A stretch of DNA of 64,000 nt from a virus, in IMG/VR virus record IMGVR_UViG_3300002143_000172, positions 1 to 64,000 of that record, one strand, 5' to 3'. Below the pieces are notes generated by a model, which had not been told where the DNA came from, searched no databases, and saw nothing but the letters and a program-made list of their open reading frames with translations. Below are positions 33,026 to 39,172 of this stretch, piece by piece. Position numbers and translations under genes: made by a program. The first letter of the stretch is position 1, and each line of letters begins with the position of its first letter.

Positions 33026-33536
33026 AAATGGTGGAGGTTAAGGGGATCGAACCCTTAACTCTGCCTTGCAAAGGCAGCGTGTTCCCATTAGCACTAAACC
33101 CCCATTTGTATTCAACTGCTTGCTCTATTAAAGGAGCAACTTCGTCTTTCCATTTGCTATGTACCATTTCGTGATGATTTGGACATAATGGTATTAAGTT
33201 CTGCGGATCGTTATTATCGTGATTCTCATCTATATGATGTATTGCTACAATCTTATCAAATCCGCAAATAACACATTCGTGTTTCCAATGCTGTAAAGCA
33301 ATAGTCTTATAATGCGTAGCATTATCATTCCACCACTCTTGTCTATTGTTAGCACAACTACGACTACAGAACTTTGCTCGTTCATATGTCTTAGTTTTTA
33401 TGCGTCCTTCAAATATAAACTCTGTACCACAGCGTTCACATTCTTTAGTATGTTTTGCAACAGGACCAAATCGTTTATCGTTCTTTTCCTGTTGTAGGAG
33501 TTTGTATTGTTCAGTGTTATATTTTCCGTTGTTCAT
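33024..33536 (-). CDS. HNH homing-type endonuclease, 170 aa
   Basis: Two N-terminal Cys pairs (CERCGTEF and CSRSCANN, about 33-61), then the HNH core HECVICG...IVAIHHIDENHDNN...LCPNHHEMVH (about 85-127) with catalytic His and ligand residues intact. The frame runs through the whole of tRNA-Ala and ends beyond it, so the last ~30 residues are translated tRNA sequence. A late-type motif GATAAATA lies 4 bp before ATG with no ribosome site. The flanking orphan tRNA halves suggest it invaded a tRNA gene. Confidence 0.85.
   Translation of the reverse strand: MNNGKYNTEQYKLLQQEKNDKRFGPVAKHTKECERCGTEFIFEGRIKTKTYERAKFCSRSCANNRQEWWNDNATHYKTIALQHWKHECVICGFDKIVAIHHIDENHDNNDPQNLIPLCPNHHEMVHSKWKDEVAPLIEQAVEYKWGFSANGNTLPLQGRVKGSIPLTSTI
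33029..33103 (-). tRNA. tRNA-Ala (UGC), copy 1
   Basis: Acceptor GGGGGTT/AACCTCC, T arm AAGGG/CCCTT, loop TTTGCAA, A73, encoded CCA. Lies wholly inside the 3' end of the HNH reading frame on the same strand. Confidence 0.9.
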
Positions 33537-33540
33537 ACTT

Positions 33541-33548
33541 TATTTATC
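33541..33548 (-). promoter_or_regulatory. T4-type late promoter motif
   Basis: GATAAATA, 4 bp before the HNH ATG at 33536. Confidence 0.5.
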
Positions 33549-33561
33549 ATAAAGTGCGAAA

Positions 33562-33597
33562 TACGAACGCTGTTCTATCAACTGAGCTACACCCCCA
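33562..33597 (-). pseudogene. tRNA 5'-half remnant
   Basis: Minus-strand GGGGGTG acceptor strand, TA, a D arm (GCTCAGTTGATAGAAC) and the beginning of an anticodon stem, after which homology stops at the HNH gene. Probable partner of the 3' half at 32991-33025. Confidence 0.65.
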
Positions 33598-33637
33598 TTT
33601 ATTCTTTTCTGCTAACAATCCTACAAGGGAACAAACT

Positions 33638-33714
33638 TGGTCGGAGTACAAGGATTCGAACCTTGGACCTCCTGGTCCCAAACCAGGCGCACTACCAGGC
33701 TGTGCTACACTCCG
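33638..33714 (-). tRNA. tRNA-Pro (UGG), copy 1
   Basis: Acceptor CGGAGTG/TACTCCG, T arm CAAGG/CCTTG, loop TTTGGGA, A73, CCA encoded. Confidence 0.92.
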
Positions 33715-33721
33715 AATATTC

Positions 33722-33796
33722 TGGTGGGTGATGAGAGGATCGAACTCCCGACAAACTGCGTGTAAGGCAGCGACTCTACCGCTGAGCTAATCACCC
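33722..33796 (-). tRNA. tRNA-Val (UAC)
   Basis: Acceptor GGGTGAT/ATCACCC, loop CTTACAC, A73, CCA encoded; 7 bp from tRNA-Pro. Confidence 0.92.
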
Positions 33797-33801
33797 AAAT
33801 A

Positions 33802-33875
33802 TGGAGCGGGATGGGAGAATCGAACTCCCAACTTCAGTTTGGAAAACTGAGGTAATACCATTTTACGAATCCCGC
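33802..33875 (-). tRNA. tRNA-Gly (UCC)
   Basis: Acceptor GCGGGAT/ATCCCGC, loop TTTCCAA, U73, CCA encoded. First tRNA of this cluster on the transcribed strand. Confidence 0.92.
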
Positions 33876-34003
33876 ACTCTCTAATCAAATACATCCATGC
33901 CGTTTTCCTAGAGGGTGGCCGTTCCCAATACCTAGACTACATCTAAGTTAAATGTGTTTTAAAAAAGTTTATCACAGATATTTAGTTTATCAATTTAGTG
34001 GTA

Positions 34004-34011
34004 TATAAATA
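34004..34011 (+). promoter_or_regulatory. T4-type late promoter
   Basis: Perfect TATAAATA, exactly 5 bp before the ATG at 34017. Confidence 0.8.
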
Positions 34012-34016
34012 TCTTG

Positions 34017-34697
34017 ATGAATATCGATCACAATCCTTATCAATGCTACGCCAATCAAGAATTGAAATGGCTCCCAATGGATACGGAAAATTTGTATAAA
34101 CGAAATCTCAAAGTTAACTATTTTCTTCTTGAAAAATTTAATTGGCTAAATTCAAATTTTACTTATAAATTTAACAGCCAAGGATTTCGTTGCGATGAGT
34201 TTACTAACAGTCCTTCTATTGTTTTTTTAGGATGTAGTATAACAGTAGGCATTGGAATACCTGTAGAAACAACCTGGGCAAGTTTAGTATCTAATCAATT
34301 AAATCTTTCTTGTTATAACTTAGGTATAGGCGGCTCATCAAACAATACTGCATTTCGATTAGCACATATATGGTTAAAAAAAATTAAACCTAAAGTGGTT
34401 GTATTTTGTCAAACCTATCCAGAAAGATTAGAAGTGTTTAACGAAAATGGAATAATATCTAATATAGCATCGGATTGCGGTGAGTTTTATAATCACTGGT
34501 TGTCCAATGAAAACAACAGCGCATTAAACCAAATTAAAAACAGGTTAGCAATTCAACAGTTATGCAATTCTTTTGATATTAAATTTGTGCATACCAGTGT
34601 GCATAATTTTGAATTTATTGATCAAGCAAGAGACCTGGCACATCCAGGAATTACATCAAATCAAAAGTTTTCGAAGTTAGTGCTAGAACTGATATAG
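34017..34697 (+). CDS. SGNH/GDSL-type hydrolase-like protein
   Basis: Nucleophile block IVFLGCSITVGIGIP (about 69-83, GCS in place of GDS), a glycine/asparagine block NLGIGGSSNN (about 102-111) and a C-terminal DLAHPG (about 209-214) that supplies Asp/His. The fold hydrolyses esters, often deacetylating glycans. It is a lone rightward gene within the leftward tRNA array, transcribed from a perfect late promoter 5 bp before its ATG with no ribosome site. Confidence 0.75.
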   Translation: MNIDHNPYQCYANQELKWLPMDTENLYKRNLKVNYFLLEKFNWLNSNFTYKFNSQGFRCDEFTNSPSIVFLGCSITVGIGIPVETTWASLVSNQLNLSCYNLGIGGSSNNTAFRLAHIWLKKIKPKVVVFCQTYPERLEVFNENGIISNIASDCGEFYNHWLSNENNSALNQIKNRLAIQQLCNSFDIKFVHTSVHNFEFIDQARDLAHPGITSNQKFSKLVLELI

Positions 34698-34915
34698 TTA
34701 TAAAAGTGTTACTGCCACTTCCACCACAGAAGCCCAATAACTGAGTAGTTACCCTGTCCATAACATTTATTCTTATGGGATGGCGTTAGACCACACCCTA
34801 GACAGTTCTCGGTATTCCCTAAAGAGGAACCGTAAGGTCAAGTTCTAGTGTACCCCCTGGTCTCTCGTTACAGGGACGCTCTTTTATTTACGGCAAAGAG
34901 TAAACCGGGTTATTC
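34698..34915 (-). ncRNA. structured noncoding region downstream of tRNA-Thr(UGU)
   Basis: No gene. On the minus strand I see ACTCTTT/AAAGAG, CCCTG/CAGGG around TAACGAGAGAC, a long-range ACACTAG/CTAGGGTGT pairing enclosing GGTTCC/GGGAATACC, and CCATAA/TTATGG. Such consistent pairing suggests a ~200-nt RNA made as the 3' part of the tRNA-Thr transcript. Class unknown. Confidence 0.45.
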
Positions 34916-34989
34916 TGGTGCCCCTTGACAGAATCGAACTGCCATCAACGGATTACAAAACCATTGTATTACCATTATACTAAAGGGGC
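34916..34989 (-). tRNA. tRNA-Thr (UGU)
   Basis: Acceptor GCCCCTT/AAGGGGC, T arm GGCAG/CTGTC, loop TTTGTAA, A73, CCA encoded. Confidence 0.9.
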
Positions 34990-35017
34990 CTTAAGTTTTT
35001 TGTAACACTTCATTATT

Positions 35018-35257
35018 TCACTTATTTTTAGATCCTAATTTATATTCTAAATCTTTAGAAGCATCTAGTATTGTATCTTCGGTGCTCAATATATCTTGAT
35101 ACTCATTCTTACTTACACCTGTATTATCTTCTACCGGAGTATCTGGAATTAGTTTCTTCATATATGTTGGAACATGTTTCCCAAAGATACTTTCAAAATT
35201 ATTATCAAAAGTTTTCCCATCCACACTTTTTGGACGAGGCCTCGAACCTTTACTCAT
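35018..35257 (-). CDS. small conserved phage-type protein, 79 aa
   Basis: Basic start MSKGSRPRPKSVDGKTF, then an acidic, flexible C-terminal half. No domain. Its ATG overlaps the stop of the omega-subunit gene (ATGA). The N-terminal pattern is one I have seen in T4-like aquatic phages (from memory). Function unknown. Confidence 0.6.
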   Translation of the reverse strand: MSKGSRPRPKSVDGKTFDNNFESIFGKHVPTYMKKLIPDTPVEDNTGVSKNEYQDILSTEDTILDASKDLEYKLGSKNK

Positions 35258-35481
35258 CTAATCTTCCTTAAATGATCTCTACCAATTTTACCTTCTTCAA
35301 TTTCTTTTAAGGCCAATACTGCGGCGGTACTTCCGTTGTTGTTTTCTACCAACGGCATTGCACCACGCTTCAATTCTCGAACACGGGTTGATGCAATTAA
35401 TACCAAGTCAAATCTACTGCCCCCAACATTCTTAACACATTTTTCAATGTCGTTCATTGTTCGTTCTAGTTTTTTTGTCAT
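35254..35481 (-). CDS. rpoZ: RNA polymerase omega subunit-like protein
   Basis: 75 aa: GSRFDLVLIASTRVRELKRG (about 20-39) and VLALKEIEEGKIG (about 54-66) are the two conserved helices of bacterial RpoZ, which clamps the beta-prime C-terminus and helps assemble RNA polymerase. I chose ATG 35481 (AAGG 9 bp ahead); longer frames run into tRNA-Leu. A phage-encoded omega could replace or modify the host subunit during late transcription, fitting the late promoters here; inference. Confidence 0.85.
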   Translation of the reverse strand: MTKKLERTMNDIEKCVKNVGGSRFDLVLIASTRVRELKRGAMPLVENNNGSTAAVLALKEIEEGKIGRDHLRKIR

Positions 35482-35503
35482 AGTTGCCTTAGTTAAAAAA
35501 TTG

Positions 35504-35587
35504 TGGTGCCCCAGGCGAGACTCGAACTCGCAACCCTTTCGGGGACGGCTTCTAAGACCGCTGTGTAAACCATTCCACCACCGGGGC
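35504..35587 (-). tRNA. tRNA-Leu (UAG), class II
   Basis: Acceptor GCCCCGG/CTGGGGC, long variable arm, loop CTTAGAA, A73, CCA encoded. Confidence 0.92.
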
Positions 35588-35599
35588 ATAATAAAATAC

Positions 35600-35628
35600 A
35601 TTGTAGCAGGATATTTATATCTTGTCAA
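35600..35628 (-). promoter_or_regulatory. sigma-70-like promoter for tRNA-Leu(UAG)
   Basis: TTGACA (35628-35623), 17-bp spacer, TACAAT (35605-35600). Confidence 0.85.
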
Positions 35629-35645
35629 CCTGCTTAAAACAAAAT

Positions 35646-35722
35646 TGGTGGGCCAGATCGGATTCGAACCGATGATCAACGGCTTATGAGGCCGCTGCTT
35701 TAGGCCTCTAAGCTACTGGCCC
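35646..35722 (-). tRNA. tRNA with CAU anticodon (elongator Met or Ile2)
   Basis: Fully paired acceptor GGGCCAG/CTGGCCC, loop CTCATAA, A73, CCA encoded. Met versus lysidine-modified Ile cannot be decided by eye. Confidence 0.88.
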
Positions 35723-35732
35723 AATTTTAAAT

Positions 35733-35740
35733 ACTAAATA
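35733..35740 (+). promoter_or_regulatory. T4-type late promoter motif
   Basis: ACTAAATA, 5 bp before the ATG at 35746. Confidence 0.65.
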
Positions 35741-35745
35741 TTGTT

Positions 35746-36321
35746 ATGAACTTTAACATCTCTGTAGATACACAGTATGGCATAATGCTTAGTGGCGGTA
35801 TTGATAGTGCTATATTGTTCTATCTGTTAATTAAAGAGGAACCAAAAATAAGACTCCAACCGTTTACTATTCCCAAAGTTGACGGCGCATACTTATATGC
35901 TGATCCGCTCATTGATTATTTTAATAATAAATTTAACTTAACAATTCCACACACGATTAAAGTAGGTGATCCGACTTTACATCACACAAAACAGGGTCAA
36001 AGTGGATATACTGATATTCGAAAGTTTTATAAAAATATACAGATCGTATTCTGTGCTCTTAACGCAGTTCCTTTAGAATTACAAGACGGTCGTCATCCTA
36101 TAAGGCTGATGCACGGACCTACTAACCTTAAATTGCCATTTGTTAATATGTTCAAGGATCAAATTCTTCAAATTATGTATGATGAAGGGCAAACTGATCT
36201 TATTGATCTCACCCATTCGTGTACAGAAAGAACTGTGGGACGATGTAATCATTGTTGGCAATGCGGTGAACGCAGTTGGGCATTTAATAAACTAAACAAA
36301 GTTGATACCGGAACAAAATAA
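35746..36321 (+). CDS. QueC-like PP-loop ATPase
   Basis: PP-loop SGGIDSAILF (about 15-24) and the C-terminal zinc-type segment SCTERTVGRCNHCWQCGERSWAF (about 157-179), matching QueC (7-cyano-7-deazaguanine synthase), which converts 7-carboxy-7-deazaguanine and ammonia to preQ0. The middle is shorter and diverged (191 aa versus ~220-230), so another PP-loop reaction is possible. With folE in the window it hints at deazaguanine modification of phage DNA. Leaderless-type late promoter in front. Confidence 0.7.
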   Translation: MNFNISVDTQYGIMLSGGIDSAILFYLLIKEEPKIRLQPFTIPKVDGAYLYADPLIDYFNNKFNLTIPHTIKVGDPTLHHTKQGQSGYTDIRKFYKNIQIVFCALNAVPLELQDGRHPIRLMHGPTNLKLPFVNMFKDQILQIMYDEGQTDLIDLTHSCTERTVGRCNHCWQCGERSWAFNKLNKVDTGTK

Positions 36322-36323
36322 CA

Positions 36324-36397
36324 TGGTGCCCGGAGCCGGACTCGAACTTGTGATAAAGGCTTATCAAGCCTCCGTTATACCGTTTAACTACAGAGCT
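36324..36397 (-). pseudogene. chimeric tRNA-Ile (GAU)-like pseudogene
   Basis: The 5' two thirds is a tRNA-Ile with loop TTGATAA, but the T stem (ACAAG/CCGGC) and acceptor (AGCTCTG/TCCGGGC) do not pair. The last ~20 nt plus CCA differ only slightly from the 3' end of the adjacent tRNA-Leu(UAA), suggesting conversion or recombination between neighbours. Confidence 0.7.
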
Positions 36398-36409
36398 GTC
36401 TTACTAACT

Positions 36410-36708
36410 TGGTGCTCCGAGCCGGAATCGAACCGGCACGCCATTACAGCGAGGGATTTTCTTACCACTATAGTTTTCACTACCTTTGCAGTTTGGTGGT
36501 CTGGACTATACCTTCATCATAGCATTACTGCCTTAGATGCTCGCCGTCTAGTCTCTACACGTTCAAAGTAATTTCTTACTAAGCTTCGCTCGGTATTAGC
36601 ATGTTAAAGCCTTCACCGAATTTGACGAGTTCTACTCCCGGCATTTCCACCGGGGCACTCAAATTTTACTCTCAAGTCCCTTGTGTCTACCTATTTCACC
36701 ATCAGAGC
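36410..36708 (-). tRNA. tRNA-Leu (UAA) interrupted by a group I intron
   Basis: 5' exon 36708-36674 (35 nt: acceptor GCTCTGA, D arm, stem AGGGA, CTT) and 3' exon 36460-36410 (AAAATCCCT, variable arm CGC/GCG, T arm GCCGG/CCGGC, TCGGAGC, A73, CCA). Joined, they give a perfect class II tRNA-Leu with loop CTTAAAA. The interruption is after U34, the same site as in cyanobacterial and plastid tRNA-Leu(UAA). The first 18 nt overlap the end of the HNH gene upstream. Confidence 0.93.
36461..36673 (-). ncRNA. group I self-splicing intron, 213 nt, in tRNA-Leu(UAA)
   Basis: Minus strand. The 5' exon ends in U and the intron in G (omega-G, 36461). P7 elements GTAGAGACTA (36558-36549) and AAGGTATAGTCC (36514-36503) pair through GACTA/TAGTC. 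AAATTCGGTGAAGG (36623-36610) fits the P4 strand. P2-like CCCCGG/CCGGG hairpin near 36632-36655. The internal guide GAGTG pairs with exon GACTT, with U-G at the splice site. No internal ORF. It resembles the cyanobacterial/plastid trnL intron type (IC3). Confidence 0.93.
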
Positions 36709-37293
36709 AATTAATCTTTTCATTCTTTCGTAGTTGCCGCCTTTTGCAGCTAGTCCTACTTCTAATAATGCTTGTCGTATGTTACTACATTTTGCATATG
36801 CTGTCAATAGCTCTTGGTCAGTTACTTTAACTTTCCCCGAGTTGATATTTCTACCTCTCCATGTTGGAGTTAATGCATGACAGTTACAACATAATAGTTT
36901 AAGATTTTCCCTTGTATTATGTTTGTTATCACCGTCGACATGCTCTAATTCTAACGGTATAGGACTGGACTGCCACTCGGTCAATCCACACCCTTCACAT
37001 TGGTAACCTCGCTCTTGTATAAGAGCCGATTTGTGATTACCAATACCATCGTACTCAAATTTTGTATTGGAATAATTACCTTTATTCCAATTCATTTTAG
37101 TTTTGGTGTCCGCTGGCAAATTTGCATACCTGATTTTTGCAGGCAAACGATTACCTAACTCGTATACTGCTTTAGTTCTTTCTGAGTTAATTGCTTTAAG
37201 TACACTGCATCCTGCGGGTCTGGCGCAACAGCAATTTTTACCATTTTTTAAAACAAACTTAGATGCAGTGTTGCATCCGTAATCACATAACAT
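36691..37293 (-). CDS. HNH homing-type endonuclease, 200 aa
   Basis: N-terminal Cys-rich segment (CDYGC...CCCARPAGC, 3-28) and an HNH core CEGCGLTEW...LELEHVDGDNKHNTRENLKLLCCNCH (about 105-145) with the catalytic His in LEHVDGD. A C-terminal helical DNA-binding tail follows. Its stop lies 18 nt inside the intron-bearing tRNA-Leu, so the nuclease gene abuts the intron host gene and may mobilise it. AGGAG before ATG; ACTAAATA further upstream. Confidence 0.88.
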   Translation of the reverse strand: MLCDYGCNTASKFVLKNGKNCCCARPAGCSVLKAINSERTKAVYELGNRLPAKIRYANLPADTKTKMNWNKGNYSNTKFEYDGIGNHKSALIQERGYQCEGCGLTEWQSSPIPLELEHVDGDNKHNTRENLKLLCCNCHALTPTWRGRNINSGKVKVTDQELLTAYAKCSNIRQALLEVGLAAKGGNYERMKRLIALMVK

Positions 37294-37370
37294 AACATAC
37301 TCCTGTTATGTGTATTTAGTAGGTAGGCACAGAATGCTTAACTTAAACTACCAATTACTCTATAAAAACT

Positions 37371-37438
37371 TGGTACACCGTGCGGAATGCGTACCCGCCG
37401 TGAAAGGGTGATGTCCTAGGCCTCTAGACGAACGGGAC
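37371..37438 (-). pseudogene. decayed tRNA-Glu (UUC)
   Basis: The 5' part (GTCCCGT, D arm, loop CTTTCAC) is nearly identical to bacterial tRNA-Glu, but the gene is about 8 nt short; the T loop reads TACGCAT and the acceptor strands pair poorly (GTCCCGT/ACGGTGT). Probably non-functional; another UUC tRNA occurs at 42813. Confidence 0.7.
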
Positions 37439-37492
37439 AAAAATGTTACTTTTAATTTTTAAAGAGCGTGTTAATTTCTTAACTTATGCATT

Positions 37493-37521
37493 ATTATAGC
37501 ATACTACTGCAGGTGTGTCAA
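37493..37521 (-). promoter_or_regulatory. sigma-70-like promoter
   Basis: TTGACA (37521-37516), 17-bp spacer, TATAAT (37498-37493), facing the decayed tRNA-Glu and the HNH/tRNA-Leu genes; the -35 lies at the end of the oxygenase gene. Confidence 0.9.
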
Positions 37522-38195
37522 GCAGTTTTAACGCTTTGGGAAGGTAATATAAAGTTTCCCGCCTGTGCTTTTTCGATAACTTGCGAAAAATTCATCGATA
37601 AACATTTCAACCTTAGGAACACCCGCTGTTTATCATTGTTCCTTACACCGTGTATGGTATGACCGTTAAACATGCTTGGGTGATCTAGACTGTAATTATA
37701 ACTATAAATTAGATCTCTTTTTGGTATTACTGGATAACTTGTTGCCCGCTGCCAAACAGACCCCGGTGGCATCCTGTAAAAATCAATTGGACTTGCATCA
37801 CTATCGGGTAAGATCGGGAACATGATCCCACAATACATATGAAAGTCTATGTGAGGTACAAAATTATAACCTGGACCATAGATTAAGATATCTACATCGG
37901 CTCCCTGCAACGGTTGGTCAAAGTTGAATTGTTCCACTAATTTTTTTATCGGATCAAAATCTTTTACATGTTTACCCAATGTAAAATAGGTATCGATCGA
38001 ATCAAATAGTCCAGCTGAATCTTCCTTAAACCGTTTATTGTGCGTCATGTTGTTTGATGCGTGTTTATTGGAAAACTTATTCATTAGTTTGCCAAAACTG
38101 ACTTGGTATTGTTTTACACTTTCATACCAATCTTTTAACTCTTCTCGATCGTATGTTATTTCGTCAAACACTACATGATGATCGAATACTTGCAT
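37518..38195 (-). CDS. 2-oxoglutarate oxygenase-like protein, 225 aa
   Basis: HID in NFVPHIDFHMYCGIMFPIL (about 112-130) and a distal His...Arg in GHTIHGVRNNDKQRVFLRLK (about 180-199) give the HxD...H...R pattern of aspartyl hydroxylase-like enzymes. Substrate unknown. ATG lies 5 bp after ACTAAATA (38208-38201), with no ribosome site, so probably a leaderless late transcript inside the tRNA array. Confidence 0.7.
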   Translation of the reverse strand: MQVFDHHVVFDEITYDREELKDWYESVKQYQVSFGKLMNKFSNKHASNNMTHNKRFKEDSAGLFDSIDTYFTLGKHVKDFDPIKKLVEQFNFDQPLQGADVDILIYGPGYNFVPHIDFHMYCGIMFPILPDSDASPIDFYRMPPGSVWQRATSYPVIPKRDLIYSYNYSLDHPSMFNGHTIHGVRNNDKQRVFLRLKCLSMNFSQVIEKAQAGNFILPSQSVKTA

Positions 38196-38200
38196 GGAAT

Positions 38201-38208
38201 TATTTAGT
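38201..38208 (-). promoter_or_regulatory. T4-type late promoter motif
   Basis: ACTAAATA, 5 bp before the ATG at 38195. Confidence 0.65.
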
Positions 38209-38217
38209 AACCTAACT

Positions 38218-38291
38218 TGGTGCTCAAGAATAGAATCGAACTATTGATTGCTCCTTACCATGGAGCCGTTATTCCATTTAACTACAAGAGC
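38218..38291 (-). tRNA. tRNA-Thr (GGU)
   Basis: Loop ATGGTAA, perfect anticodon stem GCTCC/GGAGC, T arm AATAG/CTATT, CCA encoded. The acceptor (GCTCTTG/CTTGAGC) has two adjacent U-U mismatches. Confidence 0.78.
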
Positions 38292-38298
38292 AAAAATA

Positions 38299-38390
38299 TG
38301 GTGGAGAGTGAGAGATTCGAACTCTCGGACCCACTTGCGTGGATCGACAGGTTAGCAACCTGCTGCCTTAGACCACTCGGCCAACTCTCC
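38299..38390 (-). tRNA. tRNA-Ser (GCU), class II
   Basis: Acceptor GGAGAGT/ACTCTCC, long variable arm, loop TTGCTAA, CCA encoded. Discriminator reads A, where G is usual for tRNA-Ser. Confidence 0.9.
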
Positions 38391-38404
38391 TAAATCTATT
38401 CGGT

Positions 38405-38497
38405 ACGACCGGTAGGGTTCGAACCTACAAGGGCTATGTCTAAGACGGTGCCCCATCCTGCTCAACGCAGAGGTCTGCCAATTCCACTCACGGTCGC
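38405..38497 (-). tRNA. class II tRNA-like gene, anticodon unclear
   Basis: Acceptor GCGACCG/CGGTCGT and T arm GTAGG/CCTAC are good, but the middle has no canonical anticodon arm. Candidates are a CTGC/GCAG hairpin around GTTGA and a second GTCTTAGAC hairpin within the long variable region (GGGC/GCCC). The 3' end reads CCG instead of CCA. It has its own strong promoter. Confidence 0.55.
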
Positions 38498-38503
38498 AAG
38501 TAT

Positions 38504-38532
38504 ATTATATACTTATCCGTGGTACTTGTCAA
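38504..38532 (-). promoter_or_regulatory. sigma-70-like promoter
   Basis: TTGACA (38532-38527), 17-bp spacer, TATAAT (38509-38504), before the class II tRNA-like gene. Confidence 0.9.
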
Positions 38533-38541
38533 CTAAAATAT

Positions 38542-38616
38542 TGGTCCGCCCACCAGGAATCGAACCTGGAATCACACTTTAGAAGAATGTTGTTATATCC
38601 ATTTAACTATGGGCAG
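38542..38616 (-). tRNA. tRNA-Arg (UCU)
   Basis: Acceptor CTGCCCA/TGGGCGG, T arm CCAGG/CCTGG, loop CTTCTAA, A73, CCA encoded. Confidence 0.92.
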
Positions 38617-38625
38617 TGAGTCTCT

Positions 38626-38654
38626 AGTATAACATACTATTTTGTTTATGTCAA
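38626..38654 (-). promoter_or_regulatory. sigma-70-like promoter for tRNA-Arg(UCU)
   Basis: TTGACA (38654-38649), 17-bp spacer, TATACT (38631-38626). Confidence 0.88.
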
Positions 38655-38711
38655 TTCTGCTCATATAAATAGCTTTATGAATGTTATTTTTTGGAACGGC
38701 GGAATTAAAAT

Positions 38712-38785
38712 TGGCAGGGGCACTAGGGATCGAACCTAGACTAACAGAGTCAAAGTCTGTTGTGCTACCATTACACAATGCCCCA
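38712..38785 (-). tRNA. tRNA-Gln (UUG)
   Basis: Acceptor TGGGGCA/TGCCCCT with a weak first pair as usual for Gln, loop CTTTGAC, G73, CCA encoded. Confidence 0.92.
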
Positions 38786-38894
38786 ACAAAAAGGTTTTCA
38801 AGAGCCCAACTATCCTCCTGGGAGGACTCATTGGATTGTCTCGACAAGGCAAGTTTATACAACCGTCATCGCCGTCTGCGGTGTCATACAGCCA

Positions 38895-38940
38895 ACCAAA
38901 ACTGTACTAGGCTTGCGGGACTCGAACCTTGCGTCTATCT
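38895..38940 (-). pseudogene. possible tRNA 3'-end remnant
   Basis: A GGTTCGAGTCCCGC T-loop-like segment between tRNA-Gln and the next tRNA, without a pairable stem, CCA or anticodon arm. The 160-nt spacer around it holds no gene. Confidence 0.35.
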
Positions 38941-38947
38941 TGAAATT

Positions 38948-39022
38948 TGGTAGTAATGGAAAGAGTCGAACTTTCACAGCGCACCGTATGAAGGTGTTGC
39001 ACTACCATTATGCTACATTACC
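38948..39022 (-). tRNA. tRNA with CAU anticodon (Met or Ile2), third CAU copy
   Basis: Acceptor GGTAATG/CATTACT (G1-U72), loop TTCATAC, stem ACACC/GGTGC, A73, CCA encoded. Confidence 0.85.
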
Positions 39023-39097
39023 ATATGTAAACACACTCAGAGGAGGCGTTCTCCGGCGCCGGAGTACCAAGCTGATCGTAAATGTGTTTGCATATGG
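39021..39097. repeat. inverted repeat joining two tRNA genes
   Basis: CCATATGTAAACACA (39021-39035) and TGTGTTTGCATATGG (39083-39097) form a 15-bp stem with one wobble. Inside is a perfect palindrome CTCCGGCGCCGGAG (39051-39064). The stem includes the CCA end of tRNA-Lys and the first bases of the CAU tRNA, so it could present both ends for RNase processing. Confidence 0.7.
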
Positions 39098-39168
39098 TAG
39101 GACCACCCGGACTCGAACCGGGATAGATCGGTTAAAAGCCGACTATTCTACCTTTGAATTATGATCCC
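39095..39168 (-). tRNA. tRNA-Lys (UUU)
   Basis: Acceptor GGGATCA/TGGTCCT, T arm CCGGG-type (CCCGG), loop CTTTTAA, A73, CCA encoded. Confidence 0.9.
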
Positions 39169-39172
39169 GTAT

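Noticed and set aside
35746-36321. tRNA thiolation enzyme (TtcA/MnmA-like) instead of QueC
   Set aside because: The C-terminal four-cysteine segment fits QueC better, although I keep the call at moderate confidence.
36302-36571. 89-aa plus-strand frame starting at 36302
   Set aside because: It runs antisense through the tRNA-Ile pseudogene and the intron-bearing tRNA-Leu.
38786-38895. Hammerhead-like AATGAGTCC hairpin on the minus strand between tRNAs
   Set aside because: The GAAA core and a matching cleavage site are missing; only a simple TCCTCC/GGAGGA hairpin remains.
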